This document shows, in pieces, positions 37,980 to 46,954 of a DNA stretch of 64,000 nt. The position numbers and the translations under genes were made by a program. Position 1 is the first letter of the stretch. Each line of letters opens with the position of its first letter. The stretch covers positions 273,692 through 337,691 of the forward strand of contig JAIYCY010000025.1 in assembly GCA_027487775.1 (NCBI GenBank). The letters are read 5' to 3'. Under the pieces are notes generated by a model. The model saw nothing but the letters and a program-made list of their open reading frames with translations, made no database searches and was not told where the DNA came from. Source of the stretch: Planctomycetaceae bacterium (GTDB lineage Bacteria; Planctomycetota; Phycisphaerae; Tepidisphaerales; Tepidisphaeraceae).

Positions 37980-40364
37980 GTGACCGACTCCAACGCGAAT
38001 CAGAATTCGACGCCCGTTGACGACAAGACGCCATCCGCCGACGGGGTGACGGGCGGGCATGTGCATCGATCGGGCGGCGGGTTGTCGGGCGGCGCCGGGG
38101 ATGCGGGGAGGCCGGCGGGCGGACTGGGGATGGGCGTGATGGGATGGATGGTGGGCGTGGCGGCGCTGGTGATGGGGATGCTGGCGTTGCGGGGTGGATT
38201 TGTGTGGGGTGATGATGCGTTGATTGTGTCGAATACGCATTTGTTGAACGGCTATGGATTGCAGCTTTTATGGACGAGCATCTTTCCGAGTCCGGCGGCG
38301 TATCCGTTGGATATGTATACGCCGGTGAGTTATTCGTTGTTGTCGTTGCAGTGGCGATTGTTTGGTGATGAGGCGCTGGGGTATCACGCGGTGAGCATGG
38401 TGTTGCATGTGTTGGGTAGTTTGCTTGCGTTGCGATTGATGTTGCGACTGGGGATTAGAGGTGCGGGGATCGCGGGGATGTTGTTTGCGGCGCATCCGCT
38501 ACAGTTTGGGAGTGTGGCGTGGCTGAGTGCGCAGCCGATGATGTTCGGGGTGTTGTTGGGAATGGGCTCGTTGTATGTATTGTTGCGTTGGATGGATTTG
38601 ACGCGTGGGGAGACGGATGCGCTTCCGTCGCAGGCGGGTCGGTTGTTGGTGTTGGGTGTGGCATTGGGCGTGGTGGCGGGCCTTGCGCATCCGCTGGGCG
38701 GGCTTGCGCCGCTGGTGGCGGTGGGGATTTTGTGGTGGAAGCGAGGGGGATTTGAGACGAAGCATGTGTCGCCCTTGGTTCCGGCGATGGTGGTGGGTGT
38801 GGGGTTGTTGGCGTTGTTTTTTGTGATGCAGAAGAATGCGCTCGGGGCGGCGAATCGGGCGGAGCTGAACTATGGGATCAATGCGCTGGCGGAGGTGACA
38901 GCGCGGGCGCAGGTGGCGGGATATGTGCTTGGGAGCGGTGTGCTGAAGACGCTGGTTCCGTGGCCGATGGTGTTTGATGCGGGGAGACCGGGTCTGGGCG
39001 GATTGACGCTGGGATATGCGGGCGCGGTGTTGGCGGTGGTGGTGGCGGTGGTGACGCAGCGTGAGAAGCTGGGTCGAGGTGCGGTCTTGTGTGTGGTGTT
39101 GTATGGATTGCTGCTGCTGCCTTGGCTTGGGCTGATGAATATAGATCGGATGCGTTATTCGTTTTTCGTGGATGTGTATATGTATGCGGCGTTGCTGCCG
39201 TTGGGGGCGATGATTGGGTCGCTGGTGAGTCGATTGACGGGCGGGAAGCTGGATGTGGGGATCGCGCTGGGTGTAGCGGTGGTGGGCGTGGGCGTGAGCG
39301 CGGCGCGGGCGGGCGATTATCGTGATACGGCGAGCCTTTTGGAGCGGACGCTGGCGAAGAATGACAGGAGTTTGCTTGCGCATACGGAGCGAGCGTGGGC
39401 GTTGTGGCGTGAGCAGGATGCGGGGTTTGTGGAGCATTTGAACAAGGCGCTGGAGATCAGCCCGCGACATCTGGAGGCGCGTCGATTGGCGGCGATGTTG
39501 CCGAAGGCGGAGGGTAGTCGTGGTCGGCTGCGTGATTCGATCGATCAATTGGCGCAGCTATCGAGCGAACATCCGGGGGATGCTGAGACGTTGTATATGC
39601 TGGGCGAGCAATTGGAGACGGGGGGCCGTGTTGCACGGGAGGCGGGTCAGGACGAGTCGAGCAAGATTGCGTTTGCGCAGTCGTTTGAGAGTTTTCAGCA
39701 GGCAGCGCGAGCGGATCGCAGGCACGTGCGTGCGCGATTGAAGGTGGCGGAGTTGCTGGTTGAGGCGGGGCTGTTTACGCCGAATGCGGAGAGTCAGTTG
39801 GCGAAGTTTCGCGAGGCGGTGGCGGCGCTGGATGATGCGGTGGCGCTCGCGCCGAATCGGATAGAGACGCGGTTGATGTATGGGAAGTTGTTGTACGAGA
39901 TGGCCGAGACGGGGAAGGCGGAGGAGTTGCCGGAGTTTTTCAGGCGAGCGAGCGAGCAGTTTGTGGCGGTGACGGATTTGGATGCGAGTCATGCGGAGCC
40001 TTTGTTGTACGCGGGCCTGATGAACGCGCGGCTGGGGAACACGGAGGCAGCGGAGGCGGGTTTTAACAGTGCGTTGGTGCGTAGGCCGGACTGGATTCCG
40101 CCGATGCTGGGGATTGCGGAGATTCGACTGAAGCAGGAGCGGTATGCCGAGGCGAGGGAATGGGCGGAGAAGGCGCGTGCGATCGATGCGGGGAATGCTG
40201 CGGTGCTGAAGTTGATGGAGAAACTGGACGCCCTGCCGCCGACGGGGGCAACACCCGTCCCGACGGGGGCAACACACGTCCCGACGGGTGCAACGCCAGC
40301 GCCGACAGGGGCAATGCCAGCGCCGACGGATGCGGGGAATGCGTCTGGGGCTGGTGCTCCGTGA
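37980..40364 (+). CDS. Large membrane protein with C-terminal TPR domain
   Basis: 794 residues. After a Gly-rich leader come about ten membrane spans (residues 45-440), with early loop WGDDALIVSNTHLLNGYG and LFAAHPLQFGSVAWLSAQPM. The latter strongly recalls the O-mannosyltransferase-like TMTC/GT-C membrane proteins (HP...V.W). Residues 450-770 are TPR helices (LERTLAKNDRSLLAHTERAW, AGLMNARLGNTEAAEAGFNS). The tail holds seven-residue PTGATPx repeats. GT-C plus TPR suggests glycosylation of exported proteins, but the catalytic role is inferred. GTG 37980 is preferred to 37890 because upstream sequence is repeat-derived. Confidence 0.72.
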   Translation: MTDSNANQNSTPVDDKTPSADGVTGGHVHRSGGGLSGGAGDAGRPAGGLGMGVMGWMVGVAALVMGMLALRGGFVWGDDALIVSNTHLLNGYGLQLLWTSIFPSPAAYPLDMYTPVSYSLLSLQWRLFGDEALGYHAVSMVLHVLGSLLALRLMLRLGIRGAGIAGMLFAAHPLQFGSVAWLSAQPMMFGVLLGMGSLYVLLRWMDLTRGETDALPSQAGRLLVLGVALGVVAGLAHPLGGLAPLVAVGILWWKRGGFETKHVSPLVPAMVVGVGLLALFFVMQKNALGAANRAELNYGINALAEVTARAQVAGYVLGSGVLKTLVPWPMVFDAGRPGLGGLTLGYAGAVLAVVVAVVTQREKLGRGAVLCVVLYGLLLLPWLGLMNIDRMRYSFFVDVYMYAALLPLGAMIGSLVSRLTGGKLDVGIALGVAVVGVGVSAARAGDYRDTASLLERTLAKNDRSLLAHTERAWALWREQDAGFVEHLNKALEISPRHLEARRLAAMLPKAEGSRGRLRDSIDQLAQLSSEHPGDAETLYMLGEQLETGGRVAREAGQDESSKIAFAQSFESFQQAARADRRHVRARLKVAELLVEAGLFTPNAESQLAKFREAVAALDDAVALAPNRIETRLMYGKLLYEMAETGKAEELPEFFRRASEQFVAVTDLDASHAEPLLYAGLMNARLGNTEAAEAGFNSALVRRPDWIPPMLGIAEIRLKQERYAEAREWAEKARAIDAGNAAVLKLMEKLDALPPTGATPVPTGATHVPTGATPAPTGAMPAPTDAGNASGAGAP
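40239..40331 (+). repeat. 21-bp in-frame repeat coding seven-residue units
   Basis: Four full 21-bp units (40239, 40260, 40281, 40302) and a partial fifth, all beginning CCGAC[GA]GG. They encode PTGATPV, PTGATHV, PTGATPA and PTGAMPA at the C-terminus of the TPR protein. The period equals that of the arrays upstream of the same gene, but the sequence is unrelated. Confidence 0.88.
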
Positions 40365-40534
40365 GGGTGTGTGGGGGACTGGGCTGGCGCGGATGATTAA
40401 GATTTGATGAAGAAGCGTGTGTGTTCGGTTGGGAGTTGGTCGGGTGAGGCGGGTCGAGTGTTGGGGAGGTAGCGGTTGGTAAGGTGGGATGGTTTTGGGA
40501 ATCGTCGTGGCTTGTCGGTAGGATGCCGAGGCCC

Positions 40535-41611
40535 ATGACGAAGATACGCTTTGATCATCTGCATAAACAGTTCGGCACCCTTGTGGCCGTTGATCAGCTA
40601 GAGCTGACGATCGAGCCGGGGGAGATTTTCTTTCTGCTCGGTCCGAGCGGTTGCGGTAAGAGCACGCTGCTGCGATTGATAGCGGGTCTGCATACGCCGA
40701 CGAGCGGTCGGATTTTCTTTAATGATCGCGACGTGACGAGCCTGACGACGGACAAGCGTAACGCCGCGATGTGTTTTCAGAGTTATGCGCTCTGGCCGCA
40801 CATGAACGTTCGAGAGAACATTCGTTTTGGCTTGGACGTGAGGAAGATTCCGGACAGCGAGGCGAAGGCGCGAGTGGACGAGGCGATCGCGCTTGTGCAG
40901 TTGCAGAAGTTTGCGGATCGAAAGCCGAACGAGCTTTCCGGCGGTCAGCAGCAGCGTGTGGCGCTGGCGAGGGCGCTGGTGGTTCGGCCGGACTGTTTGC
41001 TGCTGGACGAGCCTCTTTCGAATCTGGATGCGAAGCTTCGTCTGGAGATGAGGACCGAGATTCGGCGTATCTGCAAGTCGTCTGGGCTGACAGCGATTTA
41101 TGTGACGCACGATCAGAAGGAAGCCCTGAGCATCGCGGACCGGATGGCGGTGCTGAATCAGGGTCGAGTGGAGCAGGTGGGTCGCCCGCAGGAGCTTTAT
41201 CTGAGGCCGGCGAATCGATTTGTGGCGAACTTCATGGGCGAGACGAATTTCATCGAAGGCACGGTGATCCGCTCTGCTGGCGGACAGGCGTGGATTCGGA
41301 CGGCGTTCGGAGAACTGGTGAGCAGTTCAGCGCCGCAGGCGCTTGTGGATGGAAGCCCGGTGACGATTTCGCTGAGGCCGGAATCGATCCGCGTGGGCAA
41401 TCGCCCGGGGCAGCCTTCGCATCAGAACACGCTGGGGGGTGAACTTCACGACACGATCTATCTGGGTGAGGTTGCGCAGCATGCGTTCACGAGCGGCACG
41501 AGCGAACTGCGCGTCTTTGAGATGAATCCGCGTATCGTCGCCCGCGACAACACCCGCGCTGCAGCGAGCGTGTGGTTTGAACCGGAGGACGTGGTCGTGC
41601 TGAGGAGTTGA
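40535..41611 (+). CDS. ABC transporter ATP-binding protein (FbpC/PotA/UgpC-like)
   Basis: 358-residue importer ATPase. Walker A LLGPSGCGKST, signature LSGGQQQRVALARAL, Walker B CLLLDEPLSNLD and H-loop YVTHDQKEALSIADRM are all intact. The C-terminal 100 residues form a TOBE-type regulatory domain (PVTISLRPESIRVGNRPGQP). Context is the iron/polyamine-type binding protein and permease downstream. Because MalK has the same architecture, it may also serve the malEFG permease, which lacks an ATPase. An ATG at 40523 is an alternative start. Confidence 0.92.
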   Translation: MTKIRFDHLHKQFGTLVAVDQLELTIEPGEIFFLLGPSGCGKSTLLRLIAGLHTPTSGRIFFNDRDVTSLTTDKRNAAMCFQSYALWPHMNVRENIRFGLDVRKIPDSEAKARVDEAIALVQLQKFADRKPNELSGGQQQRVALARALVVRPDCLLLDEPLSNLDAKLRLEMRTEIRRICKSSGLTAIYVTHDQKEALSIADRMAVLNQGRVEQVGRPQELYLRPANRFVANFMGETNFIEGTVIRSAGGQAWIRTAFGELVSSSAPQALVDGSPVTISLRPESIRVGNRPGQPSHQNTLGGELHDTIYLGEVAQHAFTSGTSELRVFEMNPRIVARDNTRAAASVWFEPEDVVVLRS

Positions 41612-41767
41612 TGGCAGATCGAAGGTCGTGCGGCGTAACAGGCAATCCAGGCTCATGCGATTGAATGAAAGACGACCGGCGCGGCGATCGTGTGTTGTGG
41701 CGTGCGAGCTTGAAGGCCTGTGTGCTGCAGTTTCTGAGTCTCTGGTCCCTTTTTGCTTAATTCAATC

Positions 41768-43642
41768 ATGTTCCGCAACCTGTTCATCCTCGGTCTGCTG
41801 GCGGTGATCATCGCGTTGCCGTTTATCTTTCGGCGTGAACCACCCGCCGGTGCATGGCAGCCGGGGGATCCGGTGCTGGTGGTGGTGACGCCGCACAACG
41901 AGGCGATCCGCTACGAGTTTGCCCGAGCGTTTAGTTTGTGGCACGACGAGAAATACGGAGAGCCGGTCAAGATTGATTGGCGCAATGTCGGTGGCACCAC
42001 GGAGATTTTGCGGTATCTGCAGAGCGAATACACCACCGCTGCCCAAGCTTGGGCGCGAAGAGGCAACAAGCCCTGGCCCGCGGGCGGTGCGGCCGCGCTG
42101 ACGGAGACGCGTCCCCCCGCCGCCACGCCTGCGCCGGACTCGACCCTTTCGGAAGCCGACCTCGCGCAGCAACTGGATCTGTATAGATCATTCCGCGCCG
42201 TCGATGATCCGTCGGAACTGACGTGCAAGATCGATTTGTTCTTCGGCGGAGGTCAATTCGATCACGATCGCGCATTCGCGCGCGGATTCACGGTCGCCCC
42301 GCTCCATGACGGCATCAAAGCTTCTCCGGCGCTGCTCCAATCGGTCGAAGCGATCAAGGAATCGCTCAAGTTCATCCCCGAGAAGCTGTCCGGCGAGATC
42401 TGGCATACACCAACACTCTTCGGCAACGCCCTCTCCACATTTGGCATCGTGTACAACGTGGATCGACTCGCCGAGTTGGGCGTGAAGAATCCGCCCACGA
42501 GATGGGACGATCTGGCCGATCCGGTTTACTTCCGACAGGTTGGCGTGGTTGATCCGACCAAGAGTGGATCGATCGCCAAGGCGTTTGAGCTGCTCATCCA
42601 TCAGAAGGTTCATGATCGCGTCAAGGCGTTCCTGATCTCATCCGGCATAGCACCCGAGGCCGTCGATACGACGATCGCTGCGAACGAAAAGCGCATCGGC
42701 ACGCGGTGGACCGATCCGATCCCCGACGATCTGAAGGCGTATCAACAAGCGATCGAAGACGGCTGGCTTGACGGCATTCGACTCGTGCAGGCGATCGGTG
42801 CCAACGCGCGGTACTTCACCGACTCCGGGAGCAAGAGCCCGATCGACGTGAGCATCGGCGATGCTGCCGTCGGGATGGCGATCGACTTTTTCGGTAGGGT
42901 GCAGTCGCAGAAATCGACAGCACCGGACGGGCGTGAGCGGATGATTTATGTCACGCCGGTCGGGGGAACCAGCGTGAGTTGCGACCCGATCAGCCTCTTG
43001 CGCGGGGCCGGGGGGAATGGACGAACGCCCGAGGAGCGAGAGAAGATCCGCCTGGTGGCGGTGCGTCTGATCGAGTTTGTCCTGAGTAAAGAAGGTCAGA
43101 AGATTTGGAACTATCGCGTGGGTGCGCCCGGCGGGCCTGAGCAGTATGCGCTTCGTCGGCTTCCCATTCGTCGCGATTTTTATCCGGGCGATGACTCGAT
43201 CAAGGATGACGAGGCGCGTCGCGCGATTCAGGCTGCGCACGAGCGACATCGTCCGCATATGACAGATCCGATCGATCAGCCCGACGTGAACCCGTTCGCG
43301 CTGGCTGAGCAGTTCACGTATTACCGCCGCTGGACGGGCAGTCACTTCGGCATCCAGCGTGACCTCGTGCGTGCGATGTGCATGGACAGTGGCGACGAGC
43401 TGCGGGCGGCGTGGCGTGTCATTCATTTCGGCAACACGGCAAACAAAGCAGAGCGGCTCAGGACGCTGCAGCGCATGCCCACGATCAGCATTCTCAACAA
43501 GCAGACGAACTCGATCGAGACGATCGAACTCACCTGGCGAACCGCCCCGACACTGGCAGAACAGACGCGTTATGAACCGCTGGAAGTGATGCGTGAATGG
43601 ACGCGTTCCTTCCGCAACAATTACCAGGAGGCCGCGCGATGA
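41768..43642 (+). CDS. ABC-type extracellular substrate-binding protein (Fe3+/polyamine family), membrane-anchored
   Basis: 624 residues, nearly twice the usual 340. The N-terminus is a single hydrophobic segment (LFILGLLAVIIALPFIF) with no clear signal-peptidase site, so it may stay anchored. The binding fold covers the next 480 residues: DPVLVVVTPHNEAIRYEFAR, NVGGTTEILRYL, FGNALSTFGIVYNVDRLAEL, VGVVDPTKSGSIAKAFELL and VGMAIDFFGRVQSQ. The C-terminal 120 residues look like an extra domain. A Pro/Ala-rich insert (about residues 98-125) is unusual. ATG 41768 is used rather than TTG 41753. Its last bases overlap the next start. Confidence 0.85.
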   Translation: MFRNLFILGLLAVIIALPFIFRREPPAGAWQPGDPVLVVVTPHNEAIRYEFARAFSLWHDEKYGEPVKIDWRNVGGTTEILRYLQSEYTTAAQAWARRGNKPWPAGGAAALTETRPPAATPAPDSTLSEADLAQQLDLYRSFRAVDDPSELTCKIDLFFGGGQFDHDRAFARGFTVAPLHDGIKASPALLQSVEAIKESLKFIPEKLSGEIWHTPTLFGNALSTFGIVYNVDRLAELGVKNPPTRWDDLADPVYFRQVGVVDPTKSGSIAKAFELLIHQKVHDRVKAFLISSGIAPEAVDTTIAANEKRIGTRWTDPIPDDLKAYQQAIEDGWLDGIRLVQAIGANARYFTDSGSKSPIDVSIGDAAVGMAIDFFGRVQSQKSTAPDGRERMIYVTPVGGTSVSCDPISLLRGAGGNGRTPEEREKIRLVAVRLIEFVLSKEGQKIWNYRVGAPGGPEQYALRRLPIRRDFYPGDDSIKDDEARRAIQAAHERHRPHMTDPIDQPDVNPFALAEQFTYYRRWTGSHFGIQRDLVRAMCMDSGDELRAAWRVIHFGNTANKAERLRTLQRMPTISILNKQTNSIETIELTWRTAPTLAEQTRYEPLEVMREWTRSFRNNYQEAAR

Positions 43643-44583
43643 TCCGCAGCCAGATCAGACACTTTCGACCAAGCGGGTTTACGCTGGTCGAGTTGCTCGT
43701 GGTGATTGGGATCATCGGCGTGTTGCTATCGATCCTGATCCCCGCGCTTTCAGGAGTGCGTCAGCAAGCTCAGGCGATCAAGTGCCAGGCGAATCTTCGC
43801 ACGCTCGGGCAAGGCTTTCTGCTTTACGCCAACGCCAATCGTGGCACGCTGATCCCCGGGCGCATGCCCGTCACGTCGAGCAACATTTATTTCGTCGGCA
43901 ATGGAGATGTCTTTCGCCCGCGCTGGATGGTCACGATGGGACAATCCGCTGGCATTTTCGCGTATTTGGCTCCTCCTCCGCGTGACACGAACAACGCGAG
44001 CGACAATTCTCGTCGGGTGACGAATCCGGCATTTCTTTGTCCGGAAGAACCTGATCGGGACAACAATCGCAACTTTACTTACGGGTACAATTTTCAGTTT
44101 CTGGGCAACGTTCGGAATCGGATCGGCACACCCGCCGGTCAATGGCGGCCGATCAATTTCCCTGTCCGTGTGAGCCTGAAGAATTCCGCCGACACGGTCG
44201 TCGCCGCCGACGCACTGGGGACCGCCGCGGGCAAGCGTAAGTCCGAGCGGCGTCCGTATCGACAAGACGGTTCAGCCGATCTTTTTGCGATCGGCAATCA
44301 CGCGTGGAGTCTTGATCCTCCTCGCGTGACCGATGACAGCGACTACTGCGACGACAACGCGCGAGCCCCGGAGCATCGCTCGGGTGTCGACGCCCGACAT
44401 CGCGGCAAAGCCAACGTGCTTTTTGCAGATGGCCATGTCGATGCACGCACGCCCGCCGATCTCGGTTATGTCGTGTTGCCCGATGGTCGTTTCGCCAAAG
44501 GTGACGGTTCTGACGGTCCGCGTGCAAGCAACCGTTCCTTCTCCGGACGAGGCATCGATCTCGACCCCCCTTCGATTCGCTAA
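43639..44583 (+). CDS. DUF1559-type pseudopilin with prepilin N-terminus and H-x9-DG motif
   Basis: 314 residues. The N-terminus is a type IV prepilin-like signal: basic start, then G|FTLVELLVVIGIIGVLLSIL with the conserved Glu at position 5 of the mature protein, so PilD-type processing is expected. The extracellular domain contains the planctomycete DUF1559 signature H-x9-DG (HRGKANVLFADG). The start ATG at 43639 overlaps the stop of the binding-protein gene (ATGA, 43639-43642). Its neighbours are ABC importer genes, not type II secretion genes, which is unexpected. Confidence 0.85.
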   Translation: MIRSQIRHFRPSGFTLVELLVVIGIIGVLLSILIPALSGVRQQAQAIKCQANLRTLGQGFLLYANANRGTLIPGRMPVTSSNIYFVGNGDVFRPRWMVTMGQSAGIFAYLAPPPRDTNNASDNSRRVTNPAFLCPEEPDRDNNRNFTYGYNFQFLGNVRNRIGTPAGQWRPINFPVRVSLKNSADTVVAADALGTAAGKRKSERRPYRQDGSADLFAIGNHAWSLDPPRVTDDSDYCDDNARAPEHRSGVDARHRGKANVLFADGHVDARTPADLGYVVLPDGRFAKGDGSDGPRASNRSFSGRGIDLDPPSIR

Positions 44584-44610
44584 TCTCGAACCCAAACGTA
44601 AGCCATCATC

Positions 44611-46317
44611 ATGCGACCACAAACCGCCTGGATCACTTTCACCATCTGCCTGCTGATCTTCGCAGCCTTTCTCATCGCGCCGCTGCTCATGGTGGTGGGC
44701 GGCGGATTCGTCGATGGGAACCGCTTTACGCTGAAGTATCTGCAAGCCGTCTTCCAGAATCCCGTTTATCTTGAAGGCCTGTTCAACAGCCTGAAGATCG
44801 CCCTCGGTACGACGACGCTCGTCACGTTGATTGCGATCCCACTGGCGTGGATGGCCAACCGCTTTGATTTTGCCGGCAAGAGCCTCTTTCTTGGGTTGCT
44901 GCTCGTGCCGATGATCCTTCCGCCTTTCGTGGGTGCGATCGGGTTCCAGCAGATGTTTGGGCAGTACGGCGCGGTCAATGCGCTCTTCGGACTCGGTCCG
45001 ATCGACTGGCTGGGCGAGGCGCGATATTTCGGGGTGATCCTTCTGCAGGCATTGAGCCTCTATCCGATCATGTACCTCAACGTCGCCGCCGCTCTGGCGA
45101 ACGTCGATCCCGCCATGGAACAGGCCGCCGAGAATCTCGGCTGCACCGGCTTCAAGAAGTTTCGTCGCATCACGCTCCCGCTGATCATGCCCGGCCTGTT
45201 TGCAGGTGGAACGATCGTCTTTATCTGGAGCTTCACCGAACTGGGCACACCTTTGATGCTGCAATACACGCGTTGCACGCCGGTGCAGGTTTTTGATGCA
45301 CTGAAGGACATCGGCTCAAGCCCGTTCCCCTACGCGCTCGTCTTTGTCATGCTCGTCGTCAGCGTCAGCCTTTATGTCGTCGGCAAACTTGTCTTCGGAC
45401 GAAACGCCTACGCCATGCAATCCAAGGCCGCCACCGCAAGCTCCACGGTCTCGGCACGCGGACCGCTCCGCCTGCTTGTGCCTGCCGCCTTCGCGCTTGT
45501 CTGCGGCGTTGCACTTCTGCCGCATTTGGGCGTCATCCTCACCAGCTTCTCCAGCCCTGGTTCCTGGTATCAATCCGTGCTCCCTCAACAACTCACACTC
45601 GGCAATTACCACGAAGCCCTCGGCAACAGCATGACCGTCGGCTCGATCCGAAACAGCCTGATATTCTCCGGCCTTGCCGTTGTGCTGAATCTTGTTGTAG
45701 GGATCGCCATCGCATTCGTTGTCGTGCGATCGACGTTGCGCGTTCGCGGCATCCTCGACGCGATGGCCATGCTTCCGCTCGCCGTTCCCGGTATCGTGAT
45801 GGCCTTCGGCTACCTGGCCATCAGCACCAAAATCTCCGCCACCGACGTGGTCAAGAACAGCCCGCTGCTTCAGCAATTCTTCGATGTCCGCACGAATCCG
45901 ACGCTATTCCTCGTGATCGCGTATGCGGTCAGGCGTCTGCCCTACATCGTTCGCAGCGCCGTTGCAGGACTTCAGCAGACCAGCGTGACGCTGGAAGAAG
46001 CCAGCGCCAACCTCGGCGCGAGCGGCTTCTACACCCTGCGGCGCATCACCGTCCCGCTCATCGTCGCCAACCTCATCGCAGGCGCGATGCTGGCATTCGC
46101 CTTCAGCATGCTCGAAGTATCCGACAGCCTCATGCTCGCCCAGCGTGCCGACTACTTCCCCATCACCAAAACCATCTACGACCTCTTCCAGCTCATCGGC
46201 ACCGGCAAGTTCCTCGCCAGCGCACTCGGCGTATGGTCGATGGTCTTCCTCGCCGTCACCATCATCGGCGCGAGCCTCATCCTCGGTAAGAAGATGGGGG
46301 CTATCTTCCGCGTCTAA
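44611..46317 (+). CDS. Fused two-domain ABC importer permease (FbpB/thiamine type)
   Basis: 568-residue permease with two consecutive transport modules, each with about six spans. The first EAA-type coupling loop is EQAAENLGCTGFKKFRRITLP and the second is EEASANLGASGFYTLRRITVP, the duplication expected in iron(III)-type (FbpB) importers. It follows the pseudopilin after 27 bp and is the last gene before a hairpin terminator, so ATPase, binding protein, pseudopilin and permease form one transcription unit. Substrate is unknown. Confidence 0.92.
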   Translation: MRPQTAWITFTICLLIFAAFLIAPLLMVVGGGFVDGNRFTLKYLQAVFQNPVYLEGLFNSLKIALGTTTLVTLIAIPLAWMANRFDFAGKSLFLGLLLVPMILPPFVGAIGFQQMFGQYGAVNALFGLGPIDWLGEARYFGVILLQALSLYPIMYLNVAAALANVDPAMEQAAENLGCTGFKKFRRITLPLIMPGLFAGGTIVFIWSFTELGTPLMLQYTRCTPVQVFDALKDIGSSPFPYALVFVMLVVSVSLYVVGKLVFGRNAYAMQSKAATASSTVSARGPLRLLVPAAFALVCGVALLPHLGVILTSFSSPGSWYQSVLPQQLTLGNYHEALGNSMTVGSIRNSLIFSGLAVVLNLVVGIAIAFVVVRSTLRVRGILDAMAMLPLAVPGIVMAFGYLAISTKISATDVVKNSPLLQQFFDVRTNPTLFLVIAYAVRRLPYIVRSAVAGLQQTSVTLEEASANLGASGFYTLRRITVPLIVANLIAGAMLAFAFSMLEVSDSLMLAQRADYFPITKTIYDLFQLIGTGKFLASALGVWSMVFLAVTIIGASLILGKKMGAIFRV

Positions 46318-46412
46318 CCCCGCCATCCACTCTCTCGGACAATCACGAAGGCATCTGTCGGAACACCCGAACGGCGGCAGGTTCACCCACACTGCACGGG
46401 CCACACCTCACT

Positions 46413-46487
46413 GGCCCAACCCTCCCGGCCCAACCATCCCGGCCCACAACCATCCCGGCCCACAACCATCCCGGCCCACAACCATCG
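46413..46487. repeat. 14-16-bp tandem repeat, 5 copies
   Basis: Units GGCCCAACCCTCCC, GGCCCAACCATCCC and then three close variants of GGCCCACAACCATCCC. The array begins about 95 bp after the permease stop. Confidence 0.85.
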
Positions 46488-46503
46488 AAGTGCACCAAAA
46501 AGA

Positions 46504-46535
46504 AATCAGCCCGACTCGGTGGAGTCGGGCTGATT
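46504..46535. terminator. Bidirectional hairpin terminator
   Basis: Perfect 14-bp stem AATCAGCCCGACTC / GAGTCGGGCTGATT with loop GGTG. Plus-strand reading is followed by CTTAAAAG (weak T content). Minus-strand reading is followed by TCTTTTTGG, a better T-tract. It can end the ABC importer operon on the plus strand and surE transcripts on the minus strand. Confidence 0.85.
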
Positions 46536-46544
46536 CTTAAAAGT

Positions 46545-46594
46545 GTCGGGGGGTGCCAGAAGAGGGGGGGGCTTCCGGCGGGGACTCCCCCGAC
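46545..46594. other. G-rich hairpin element of unknown nature
   Basis: GTCGGGGG (46545-46552) can pair with CCCCCGAC (46587-46594), enclosing a G-rich and C-rich loop (GAGGGGGGGG, GGCGGGGAC). It directly follows the terminator. I recognise no RNA family. Confidence 0.45.
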
Positions 46595-46954
46595 GAATTC
46601 CGATCCGCAACCTTCGCTGCGTGTCGGTCACTTACTACGTCCAGAGTATCGAGCGCATTTGGACCGAAATCAAGCCTTCTGACACAAATCGACAAATATT
46701 CCATAACTCGCACCTATTTGGGTACTTAACATGATCCATTCATTTGGCCGCATCAGAATTGAGGCTCTACTGAGCAAAAAAGCCAGATCAATTGTCAAGA
46801 TGCGGAACATGGGCATTTCAGGGAGTCCAATTTAACCCATTCAATTGCTTCTATGAACGCATATCGACTGTTGTCTGTGTCCATTTGACGATTGCTCAGC
46901 GGCCCTTCTTTCCCTCTGATGGTTCTTCGGCCCGCATTCGCTGGGCCGGATCTT

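Larger units (their letters stand above)
46318..46954. other. 637-bp gene-free region: repeats, terminator, GC hairpin and AT-rich tail
   Basis: No credible gene is seen. In order: C-rich repeat array (46413-46487), a 14-bp perfect hairpin (46504-46535), a G-rich hairpin element (46545-46594), then about 230 bp (46650-46880) of clearly lower GC than the rest of the window. surE ends at 46955 on the minus strand, so this region is also its 3' space. Confidence 0.7.

Noticed and set aside
37253..38034. Overlapping frames of about 250 residues on both strands.
   Set aside because: Both are translations of 21-bp repeat arrays; low complexity and no family similarity.
46545..46594. tmRNA or SRP RNA.
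   Set aside because: No tRNA-like ends, tag frame or SRP motif could be found.
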